This document shows, in pieces, positions 45,325 through 54,111 of a DNA stretch of 64,000 bases. The stretch comes from Heracleum sosnowskyi (lineage: Eukaryota; Streptophyta; Magnoliopsida; Apiales; Apiaceae), in assembly GCA_030848705.1 (NCBI GenBank), contig CM061241.1, positions 82,655,178 to 82,719,177 on the forward strand, written 5' to 3'. The notes beneath the pieces were generated by a model. That model was not told where the DNA came from and did not search any database. It saw only the letters and a list, made by a program, of their open reading frames with translations. The position numbers were made by a program, and so were the translations under genes. Position 1 is the first letter of the stretch, and the number at the start of each line of letters is the position of its first letter.

Positions 45325-46645
45325 TGTTATAGCCAAAATTCGGTATCGGGTTTTAGGGAAGATTCGGGTCAAGTAATAATCAATTGGGGATATCCAAGGT
45401 GCAATTAGGGATTGAACTAGTACAACGGAGGCTCAGGGCTTGTCCTCATAAGGGTGAGGGCTCTGGCCGTCCAACCCTTGAGGACGCGTCTTCTAGGTAT
45501 GGATTGACAACTTGACAGAGAATAACAGTTAGATTGACATGGGATTAGCATATGGAAGACTTAGGGCTTGCCTTCATAGGGGTAAGGGCGCGCTCCTTTA
45601 GGCCGTCCACCCCTTGAGGGCGCGTCCTCATGGTAATGACAGCTTGATGGAAGACTTGACGGAGAATAATAACTTCATTTGACACGAGGAAGACTTAGGG
45701 CTTGTCCTCATGGGGATGAGGGCGTGCCCTTTAGGCCGTCCACCCCTTGAGGGCGCGTTCTCTTGGTTTGAAGATATAACTTGGTGATGGAAGATGGTTC
45801 TCTTAGCTTAGTATTGGAAAGATATTGAAGAATTCCCTCCTAGGATGTACCCTAGGAGGGGGATGTCCGTGGCTGAAGGCCTCCAGGGGTCTACCTGATG
45901 ATTGAAGGCCTCCTCCTGTATTCAATGGGCGCGTCCTCATTGGGGATGTGGGGTGAATCTTGGTGTGTGCTTTGGGAGCTCTGTTCCTGTACTCAATGGG
46001 CGCGTCCTCATTGAGGAACTTTGGAGTAATCCTGCACTTTGCACCCAAACATTTGGGATCACTTGTCCTGCTATCTGGTGGGTGCTTCTCATTCGGGGGA
46101 CAAGGATGCGTCTAGCATTTAAGGTAAGTCATGGCTATACCTGCGTTTATGAATTAAGGAAATAGTTGGTAATGGATAGGACTAGTCCTCGACGGGGGAA
46201 GTTTCCTTATCCATGAAGTCCTGATGTCATAAACGAGCCTTGGGCCTTTGTGACCAGGCCTTATCGTTAGACATTCCTAAAGTGAGCTAAAACTCTAAGT
46301 ATGGAAAGAGATGAAATTCCTACGTTCAAGTAAGGAAAGATATGTAAGGAAGACGGTGGAAGACTTCGACTGGGCCTTGAAGATCAGAGACCAAGCCCAT
46401 GGAGGAAACTTCCTCCCCAAGAACTACGTTGGCTTGATCCCCTATATAAAGGGGTACGTAGGCACATTGTAAAGGGTTGGAAGCGAGAGCTCTGAGGCAG
46501 CCACCACTAACCCTAAGCAATCTCAGCCACCAATTACACACAACCACCATACTCCGGCGAATTCACCACCCAAGAACCACCGTTGTAGATCTTGATTCCG
46601 GCGACGAACCTCAAACTTTGTTAATACCAAATTCCTTCGTTAACA
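45325..46645 (+). repeat. 3' LTR of the LARD element
   Basis: Matches 38190-39527 apart from scattered changes and one 17-bp gap near 46335; it ends CGTTAACA before TSD GCTTT. Confidence 0.9.
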
Positions 46646-46650
46646 GCTTT

Positions 46651-47141
46651 AAAAAAAGAGAGAAGAATATTACTAGATACAAAGTAGAAGCTCGCCTCTA
46701 TATTGGCATACCGTACTGGGTAAAAACAATATTTACTAAATAAATTCAGTTCTCTGGTGCGAGAAACAAGTCACATGTTTATTCTATTTTTTTTGCTATT
46801 GTGTTCACTGTTACTCCGGTGTTTTGAATTTTTAAGTCCTAATCTTTGAGCATGTCCTGTTCTTACAAACAATTATCACAAAACCATCAGCTTTTCTACA
46901 GCTCATTATAATTAATTTTTATTGCTACTGCTATTTGTTCTATTTCAGATTCTACGGATTGTGATCATCAAATAAACGCAGCTTGCAGCCTGCCTTGATC
47001 TATATGCAGGATCCATGGTCAAAGTATGAAGAGATGATGCACTTTGACTTTGTGATAGTCTCTGTAATTCTGCTTTACTACTTTATTACTATAGAATATG
47101 CATCTTTCAGTTTTAAAGAAAAACAAATATGCATTTTACAT
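46651..47141 (+). other. Interior of the Mutator-like element between two LTR elements
   Basis: TTTGTTCTATTTCAG at about 46935-46949 looks like a 3' splice site before a short open stretch, and may be another captured intron/exon border. No product is recognisable. Confidence 0.3.
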
Positions 47142-47146
47142 CTATG

Positions 47147-47850
47147 TGTTATGCCATATTTTGGCATAGTCCAAATTTCTCCGTTTAATAATTATTAATT
47201 CAGATTAATAATTAATTGCTTAACCAATAAGCAATATCCTCTCTCTGAAACGAGGAAAGAATCAATCTCAATCGACGAATAACGGAAAATATCTCCAAAC
47301 GATATTCTTCAAATCATGGAAAGAAATGCGGAGATGCCGCAAGATATTAGGAAAACGTGTGAAGATTGAACTATTTATGGGAACTTGAAGAGGATTGATA
47401 ATCCTTGAACTATTTATGGGAACTTGAAGAGGATTGATAATCCTTGAACTATTTATGGGAACTTGAGGTGGATTGATAATCCTTGAACTATTTATGGGAA
47501 CTTGAGGTGGATTGATAATCCTTGAGCTGTTTATGGGAACATAAATCTTGACTATCTTATGGGATTGGACTGAATGAACTTATCCAATGACTTGTTTTCC
47601 AAGAACTACGTGAGGCTTGATCCCTATATAAGGGTACGTAGGCACCTTGTATGGTACAGTGATACAGTGGTACACGGCAATTGACACTCGGGAAAGAGGA
47701 AGAGAAAGAACCCATTCTCTATTCAATTTCTGAGGAGTCATCATACGAGCTCAGCCCCAAACATCCAAAAATCTCAAATCCCCCTATTTTCATAATTCGT
47801 TATTCCAGCAACCTCCGATTTTGGGTTGTTACGAAATTCCTCCAACAACA
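47147..47850 (+). repeat. 5' LTR of the small LTR element
   Basis: Begins TGTTATGCCATATTTTGGCA, an inverted repeat at the very tip. It holds about five 43-bp tandem units around GAACTATTTATGGGAACTTG (47367-47540) and the TATA region CCCTATATAAGGG near 47623. Confidence 0.9.
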
Positions 47851-47884
47851 ATTGGCGCTAGAAGGAGGGGATTATTTTTTGATT

Positions 47885-47986
47885 ATGGAGGACAATCAAA
47901 TCATCTACATCATACGCAAGGGGGGTTATTATGGATCTGGAGCGGCTTTAATGGAGGAGCAGAACGATGGAGGCGGTGATTCATGA
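47885..47986 (+). CDS. Short ORF after the PBS of the small LTR element
   Basis: An ATG 35 nt after the LTR opens 33 codons (MEDNQIIYIIRKGGYYGSGA and more, ending in DGGGDS). Its position is that of a gag start, so it could be a leftover of the parent element's first codons. No homology is recognised. Confidence 0.3.
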   Translation: MEDNQIIYIIRKGGYYGSGAALMEEQNDGGGDS

Positions 47987-48599
47987 TTCTTTTCGAAAAT
48001 AAGATAAGTTTTCTTATGCTTTTGTCTGTATACATAAGTTATCTTATAAAATTCGTAGTAAATTGAATACATGTCAGATTTTGATGATTTTATGATCCGG
48101 AAAGCTTTTGTGATTTCCTACAAATTTCGTTCTTGGTGTTTTCTGAGATTATGTTCAGGTCTATTCTCGAAATCACAAAACATAATCAGATCTCGTTTTT
48201 CAGTATTGAGAAGTTAATCAGTAGATGTTTTATTTGATTCTGATTCGTTATAAGTCCGTTTCTGACGAGCCATATATCATCGGAAAGCTCTTTTCGTTTT
48301 CTACAACTTTCATGTTTTGTGTTTTCCAAGAAAACATCGTTTACAGGGTCAGAAAGGTAAAAAACAGATCTGGACAGAATCTGAATCATGGAGATGTTAA
48401 AGAATTGTGATGCAATATTCGTAGCGCGTGATTTTATTACTTCACTAGCTCGTGCATGGACAAAAATAATTGTGGAAGGTTCTTATTTTATAAGGGTAAT
48501 GTTTTCGAAAGCTCTCTTTTCCAAGGAGGATTAATATCGAAGACCCTACTCTCAGAGGAGAGTCCATGAATAAAATTATATTATTGAAGGTCCATTGTA

Positions 48600-48875
48600 G
48601 ATGGATATTTCTTGGTTGGCACGGGACATTCCTACAATCACGAGAAGAAATGCGGAGATGCCGCGAGATTGCAGGAAATGTGTGGGACTGGACGTGATAT
48701 TTCTTGGTTGGCACGGGACATTCCTACAATCACGGGAAGAAATGCGGAGATGCCGCGAGATTGCAGGAAAACGTGTCGGACCGGATGTGATATGGTTGGC
48801 ACGGGACATTCCTACAATCACGGGAAGAAATGCGGAGATGCCGCGAGATTGTAGGAAAACGTGTGGTACCGGATG
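48600..48875 (+). repeat. Tandem repeat, about 3 units of 75-92 bp
   Basis: Units contain GGTTGGCACGGGACATTCC, ATGCGGAGATGCCGCGAGAT and GGAAAACGTGT. The latter parts also occur once in each LTR (47325-47358 and 49281-49314), so the LTR and the internal region share the word. Spacing is regular but the whole unit repeats, so it is a tandem repeat. Confidence 0.8.
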
Positions 48876-49102
48876 TGATATGGGCTGAAAGCCTGACATT
48901 TGAAATTGGGTATCTTATTAAAGCCTCAGCTCGGGGGCTCGTGGACAAACGAAAACACATCCTTGTGTGGACAATGACACTTGAAAAGTGTGTACGCCAA
49001 TTCGGATTATATACAAAACTCTAAGCGACCGAAGAAATTTGGAAGCTCGAAGATTTTTAGTTCTCCACTGCAGCAAGCTACACTGAAGAACTGGGGGCTT
49101 GT

Positions 49103-49806
49103 TGTTATGCCATATTTTGGCATAGTCCAAATTTCTCCGTTTAATAATTATTAATTCAGATTAATAATTAATTGCTCAACCAATAAGCAATATCCTCTCT
49201 CTGAAATGAGGAAAGAATCAATCTCAATCGACGAATAACGGAAAATATCTCCAAACGATATTCTTCAAATCATGGAAAGAAATGCGGAGATGCCGCAAGA
49301 TATTAGGAAAACGTGTGAAGATTGAACTATTTATGGGAACTTGAAGAGGATTGATAATCCTTGAACTATTTATGGGAACTTGAAGAGGATTGATAATCCT
49401 TGAACTATTTATGGGAACTTGAGGTGGATTGATAATCCTTGAACTATTTATGGGAACTTGAGGTGGATTGATAATCCTTGAGCTGTTTATGGGAACATAA
49501 ATCTTGACTATCTTATGGGATTGGACTGAATGAACTTATCCAATGACTTGTTTTCCAAGAACTACGTGAGGCTTGATCCCTATATAAGGGTACGTAGGCA
49601 CCTTGTATGGTACAATGGTACAGTGGTACACGGCAATTGACACTCGGGAAAGAGGAAGAGAAAGAACCCATTCTCTATTCAATTTCTGAGGAGTCATCAT
49701 ACGAGCTCAGCCCCAAACATCCAAAAATCTCAAATCCCCCTATTTTCATAATTCGTTATTCCAGCAACCTCCGATTTTGGGTTGTTACGAAATTCCTCCA
49801 ACAACA
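49103..49806 (+). repeat. 3' LTR of the small LTR element
   Basis: Same length as the 5' LTR with a few substitutions; ends CTCCAACAACA before TSD CTATG. Confidence 0.9.
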
Positions 49807-49811
49807 CTATG

Positions 49812-50303
49812 CATTAACAAAACAGAATATGCATTCTAATCTATGTAGCCTGTGTGTTTTGTGTATGAGCTGACACCTTCTTAATTAATTTATCCGCCTT
49901 GTAAGAAGAATTTAGATGTCATTAGACTAAATTGTTGTCACCAGCAAGTGAAGAGAAACAATAGTCCATGTCTCGAGTTTTTAACATCGTCTCATTAAAC
50001 TCACATTTCTCGAGTTTATGACATCATCTCATTAAACTTACGTTTTACTCCCACACATAACCAGACACATATATGGCAAGTTTCTATCTTGATATATGTA
50101 TATAACAAGTTATGCCATGTCTTAACAGAATAGTTGCTGAAAGAACAATATGTACATACAATGTATAATTAATTAATTAATTCTTGGTGTTAGTTTCCCG
50201 TTTTAGAAGCCCCTACAAATTGAAGTTATTGTTAGGTTTATAATATTAACAGGGTTTCCATTGTAATAGTTTAAGTTTCTGAAAAGGGAATGATCAAAGT
50301 TTA
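49812..50303. other. Right interior of the Mutator-like element
   Basis: AT-rich, no gene seen. A short inexact duplication (TCTCGAGTTT...CATC.TCTCATTAAACT) occurs at about 49971-50040. Confidence 0.4.
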
Positions 50304-50554
50304 ACCAAATTTATATAAATTTCTCCGAAAGAACATCCATTTGCATAAGATTCTACAAGGGCTAAGATGTACTCCTTTTGCATACTTTAATGGCTAAAAG
50401 ATATATATCATGCAGGGGTATTATCGGAAGAAAAATAGAAAAAGGGTTAATTGAACTTTAATGGGTACTTCAAGGGCTAAAAGGTACGATTTCAAAGTTT
50501 TAGGGCTGATGGGTATAAATCATCAAACTTTAAGGGCTAAAAGGTCATAAAGCC
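50304..50554 (-). repeat. Right TIR of the Mutator-like element
   Basis: About 250 bp, the reverse complement of the left TIR. Its last bases GCC overlap the Sirevirus target duplication GCCTT. Confidence 0.85.
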
Positions 50555-50556
50555 TT

Positions 50557-51575
50557 TGTTAGGAATATGTTGTTCTTGATGATAAACATAAAACACTTAG
50601 TAGAATTTGTGTAAAGTCATTTTTGTAACTGTCAACGAAATGGCATGCTTTGCAGCATTCCGTTGACAGGAAGCTCATCAACGAAATGAGTGTTGTAGCA
50701 ATTGCATTGTACAATACTTCTCAGTATGATAGGCATTCTGTTATATGTTTTAGATAGGTTTTCTAAGTCATGTTGACTAAGTACTAGATAGGCAAAATAG
50801 GTTGGTTAATTGTAAATATGTTATGCCTTGTAATTTTGACTAAGTGAAGACATGTCAACGGTATGAAGATTACTCTGTCAACGGTATGGAGTTTACCCGT
50901 CAACGAAACGAGGGAAACACCATCAACGGAATGAAGAATGAAGCTATCAACGAAACACATCTCCTTGCTATCAACGAATCAATGTTGCTTTTTGAACAGT
51001 TGACAAAGTGATAGTGACAGTTTACTGAACAGATCTAAAAGGAGATATGGAAGTGTACTTTGCATTGGAAGCCATCAAAGTGGATACTGGAAATAAGGAA
51101 ACATTCCAATTTCCAATAAGGCTCTTGGAAATGATTATAATGAACATGAAGACAAAAGCAAAGATCTCCAAGGACCATTGGACAAAAGGAATGAAAAGCA
51201 AGCTACTGATGGTTACTACTATTATTCTTTAGTTTAACCAAACGTAGAATTGTAAACTTGGGATTATATAACCAAGTGTAGCAGTTACTTTAGAAACAAG
51301 AGAAGAAACACAAATAGATTGTATTAGCTATTTTTGAGAGCAATTCTTCTCTACAACCTTGTAACTGAGCAGCTGTGTACTTCTGTATCACAGATTATTT
51401 CCGCAATAAAAACACTTCAGTTGGATCATCAAACAATCCAACTGAATTATTTATATCTTGTGTTTTTATTTATTCAGTTCAGTTTTATTTTATAAAGTGT
51501 TTAGTTTCAAGAAAATATCAAGAATTGTATTCAACCCCCCCTTCTACAATTCTGTTAGGTCATTTGGGAATAACA
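50557..51575 (+). repeat. 5' LTR of the young Sirevirus
   Basis: TGTTAGGAATATG to GGGAATAACA. Ten or so TCAACGAAATG/CATTCCGTTGA words occupy 50627-51005; TATA box TTATATAA is at 51264-51271; polyadenylation signal AATAAA at 51405-51410; the C-rich tail TTCAACCCCCCCTTCTACAA is near the end. The 61-codon ORF inside is present in both LTRs by identity only. Confidence 0.95.
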
Positions 51576-51577
51576 AT

Positions 51578-51589
51578 TGGTATCAGAGC
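51578..51589 (+). other. Primer-binding site (initiator tRNA-Met type)
   Basis: TGGTATCAGAGC, complementary to the 3' end of plant initiator tRNA-Met, begins two bases after the LTR. Confidence 0.9.
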
Positions 51590-51639
51590 GAGCTTCTAAC
51601 ATACAAGAAGTTTAAAGATCAAGACCAAAAACAGAAACC

Positions 51640-54111
51640 ATGGTGAAGAAGGATGCAGGTGTGAAGATACCAGTTCTTGATAAAGACAATTACTTTCACT
51701 GGAAAGTAAAGATGCATTTACATCTCATGTCTATGGATGAGAGGTATGTAGACTGCATTGAGAAGGGTCCACACGTTCCCATGAAGCTTGATTCTAGAGT
51801 TGGACTGCCAGATGATGCACCTGATGTAGAAATTCCAAAAACTGTCTCAGAATGGACTGTTGAAGATATTGCAGAAGTCCATAAAGACAAAAGGACCATG
51901 AACATTCTGTTTAATGGTTTGGAGCAAGAGATGTTTGACAATGTTATCAACTGTACAACCTCTAAGGAAGTATGGGATACTGTTAGAACTCTCTGTGAAG
52001 GAACTGAGCAAGTCAGGGAAAATAAAATGCAACTCCTTATACAACAATATGAGCATTTTCATTTTAAAGCTGGTGAAACCCTAAATGACACGTTTAGTAG
52101 GTTTCAAAAGCTTTTGAATGGATTAAAGTTGTATGGGAGGATCTATCAAACCAAGGATTCAAACCTTAAATTTCTTAGAGCTCTTCCAAAAGAATGGAAG
52201 CCTATGACTGTTTCTCTCAGAAACACTCAAGAGTACAAAGACTACACTCTTGAAAGGCTTTATGGAACCTTGAAGACTTATGAGCTGGAAATGGAGCAAG
52301 ATGAGGAAATTGAAAAGGTACAAAAGAAGGGTGGATCTATTGCATTGATTGCATCTGTGAACCAACTTGAAGATGACAATAAAGAAGCTGCAAAGGCCAC
52401 AACTAGTCGATCTAGTTGTAGGAGTGATGTTAGCAAGGGTAAAGACAAGATGACAGAAGAAGAAGAATCAGAACCAGCCAATTTGGAGGACTTAGATGAG
52501 ATTGATGAACACATTGCTTTTCTGTCTAGAAAATTCTCTAAGTTCAAGTTCAAAAGAAACTCAGAAGCAAGGCCACCAAGAAGAGACTTTCAACCTAGCA
52601 AAACAAACTGGATTGAAAAGTCTAAGTCAAAATGTTTCAATTGTGGAATGCTTGGTCACTTTGCTGGAGACTGCAGAAAGCCCAAGGTTGAGAAGGGCAA
52701 CAGGAAATTTGAGCCTGTTGATTATAAAAAGAAATACTTTGAACTTCTCAAACAAAAAGAAAAGGCTTTCATGTCACAGGAGTATGATTGGGCTGGTAAT
52801 GGTGAAGATTCTGATGATGATGTTGAGTATGTCAACTTGGCTCTTATGGCTAACAATCATGAGCAGGAAGCAAGTTCCTCAAGCAATCAGGTAACAATTA
52901 CTAATCTTTCTGAGCTTTCTAAAGAGGAATGCGACAGTGCAGTAAATGAAATGTCTACTGTATTATATAATTTGCGTGTTACTCTTAAATCACTTACTAA
53001 AGAGAATTCTAGAATAAAAGAGACCAATCTGCTCTTAAGTGATAGGAATGCAATGTTAGAAGCACAGCTCATTGAATTTGAGAAAATGAGATGTGTTAGT
53101 AGGGATGCTAAGAAGGAACTTGAGAACGTGTTACAAAGGGAAGAAATTCTTAAAACACAACTTGAGATAGAACAAGGTGTGATTGCAAAATGGAAGGATG
53201 CCAGGAATGTTGCTGCCAACGTAATTAATGTTCAAGGCGTGGAATCCTTCTGTGAGCAATCATGGAAAAGGAACAAAGAGAAGCTAGGGTATGTTGGTGA
53301 AACCTTAGAATCAGAAACTGAGTCAACAAACAACAAGGATCATTTGTTGAAGGTTGATATGTCAACGGAATGCAATGTTTCGTTGACAGATGAACCATCA
53401 ACCGATCAGGCTGTTTCGTTGACAGAGAAAAGAAAGGATGAACTCACTAGACTTAATAACAAGTATGGTCCTGTCACCAAGAACTTTGTTCAAGGTGAGT
53501 CTAGTAAATCAAAGAAAGTTGAGAAGCCTGTTGAGAGAGCTAATGTAGGTAACTTGTCTAACAAGCAATTGAAAGACAAGTTAGAGAAAGTTCAGGTTGA
53601 GGCTAAGGGAAATAAAAAGAATAACAGAAATGGCAAGGTAGGGATTAACAAACACAACAATTACACACCTGATAAATATGCACCTAGAAAGACATGTGTC
53701 AATTGTGGAAGTGTTAATCATTTATCTACTAACTGCAAATCTGTTAAGAAATCTGCTAATGTGAAAATGCCCAAGCCTGCAATGAACAGTTCCATGCCTA
53801 AAATGCCTGTTATGCCTAACATGTTTGCTCCATATGCACAATTTCAGAATCCATATGCTAGCATGCCATTTGTGCCTAATCCTTACATGAATATGTTTAA
53901 CATGCCACAAATGCCATGGAACATGAATAACATGATTGTTCCTCCAACTATGCATGCTATGAATGAAAATATGAGCAACCCTCAGAAATCAACACCAAGG
54001 GTAAAGATTGATTTGAATCAATCTGAGCCCAAAGTGAAAAATGGTACAAAAGGGAATGCAAAGGCTAACAAGACAGGACCCAAGGAAACTTGGGTACCAA
54101 AATCAACTTGA
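51640..54111 (+). CDS. gag: Sirevirus Gag, 823 aa
   Basis: ATG in strong context (ACCATGG) 64 nt after the LTR; stop TGA at 54109. The N-terminal third is the copia capsid region (LDKDNYFHWKVKMHLHLM, then FNGLEQEMFDNVI and SKEVWDTVRTLCEG). A CCHC zinc knuckle CFNCGMLGHFAGDC is at about residue 331, a long coiled coil at about 430-530, and a second knuckle CVNCGSVNHLSTNC at about 685. A Met/Pro/Asn-rich tail ends TWVPKST. Gag packages the RNA in cytoplasmic particles. Copia Gags normally have one knuckle, so the second and the long extension are notable. Signature words at 53360-53425 are translated as part of the linker (VSLTDE, VSLTEK). Confidence 0.95.
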   Translation: MVKKDAGVKIPVLDKDNYFHWKVKMHLHLMSMDERYVDCIEKGPHVPMKLDSRVGLPDDAPDVEIPKTVSEWTVEDIAEVHKDKRTMNILFNGLEQEMFDNVINCTTSKEVWDTVRTLCEGTEQVRENKMQLLIQQYEHFHFKAGETLNDTFSRFQKLLNGLKLYGRIYQTKDSNLKFLRALPKEWKPMTVSLRNTQEYKDYTLERLYGTLKTYELEMEQDEEIEKVQKKGGSIALIASVNQLEDDNKEAAKATTSRSSCRSDVSKGKDKMTEEEESEPANLEDLDEIDEHIAFLSRKFSKFKFKRNSEARPPRRDFQPSKTNWIEKSKSKCFNCGMLGHFAGDCRKPKVEKGNRKFEPVDYKKKYFELLKQKEKAFMSQEYDWAGNGEDSDDDVEYVNLALMANNHEQEASSSSNQVTITNLSELSKEECDSAVNEMSTVLYNLRVTLKSLTKENSRIKETNLLLSDRNAMLEAQLIEFEKMRCVSRDAKKELENVLQREEILKTQLEIEQGVIAKWKDARNVAANVINVQGVESFCEQSWKRNKEKLGYVGETLESETESTNNKDHLLKVDMSTECNVSLTDEPSTDQAVSLTEKRKDELTRLNNKYGPVTKNFVQGESSKSKKVEKPVERANVGNLSNKQLKDKLEKVQVEAKGNKKNNRNGKVGINKHNNYTPDKYAPRKTCVNCGSVNHLSTNCKSVKKSANVKMPKPAMNSSMPKMPVMPNMFAPYAQFQNPYASMPFVPNPYMNMFNMPQMPWNMNNMIVPPTMHAMNENMSNPQKSTPRVKIDLNQSEPKVKNGTKGNAKANKTGPKETWVPKST

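Larger units (their letters stand above)
38190..46645 (+). mobile_element. LARD-type non-autonomous LTR element with an antisense gene
   Basis: LTRs of 1338 bp (38190-39527) and 1321 bp (45325-46645) are nearly identical; the size difference is a 17-bp gap near 39210. TSD GCTTT is at 38185-38189 and 46646-46650. A TTGGCGC primer site follows the left LTR and a polypurine tract precedes the right. No gag or pol is found; a spliced antisense gene occupies 41610-44389. GAGGACGCGCCCTC-type words are scattered over the whole element. PBS type and antisense extra gene recall the Tat lineage of Ty3/gypsy elements. Confidence 0.85.
47147..49806 (+). mobile_element. Small non-autonomous LTR element (2.66 kb)
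   Basis: Two 704-bp LTRs (47147-47850 and 49103-49806) differ at only a few positions. TSD CTATG (47142-47146 and 49807-49811) is perfect. The internal region is 1252 bp with a TTGGCGC primer site (47851), a CTGGGGGCTTGT polypurine-like end (49090-49102), a 33-codon ORF and a tandem repeat, but no gag or pol. It shares PBS and promoter core with the LARD at 38190. Confidence 0.9.
37099..50554. mobile_element. Mutator-like element (Pack-MULE type) filled by two LTR elements
   Basis: Long terminal inverted repeats (37099-37333 and 50304-50554) start GGCTTAATGACCTTTTAGCC and GGCTTTATGACCTTTTAGCC. A perfect 9-bp target duplication TTATAAATG lies at 37090-37098 and, after removal of the Sirevirus, at 63678-63686. 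Nine-bp duplications with long TIRs are diagnostic of Mutator superfamily elements. Subtracting the nested LTR elements leaves about 2.3 kb with no transposase but with host-gene pieces, hence Pack-MULE type. Confidence 0.85.

Noticed and set aside
48600..48875. CRISPR-like regular repeats
   Set aside because: The unit repeats as a whole without unique spacers, inside a plant LTR element.
51047..51232. 61-codon ORF repeated identically at 63146-63331
   Set aside because: It lies inside both LTRs and is identical only because the LTRs are; there is no protein signal.
54095..54111. Classic -1 slippery heptamer at the gag-pol overlap
   Set aside because: No X XXY YYZ pattern in the gag frame across the overlap.
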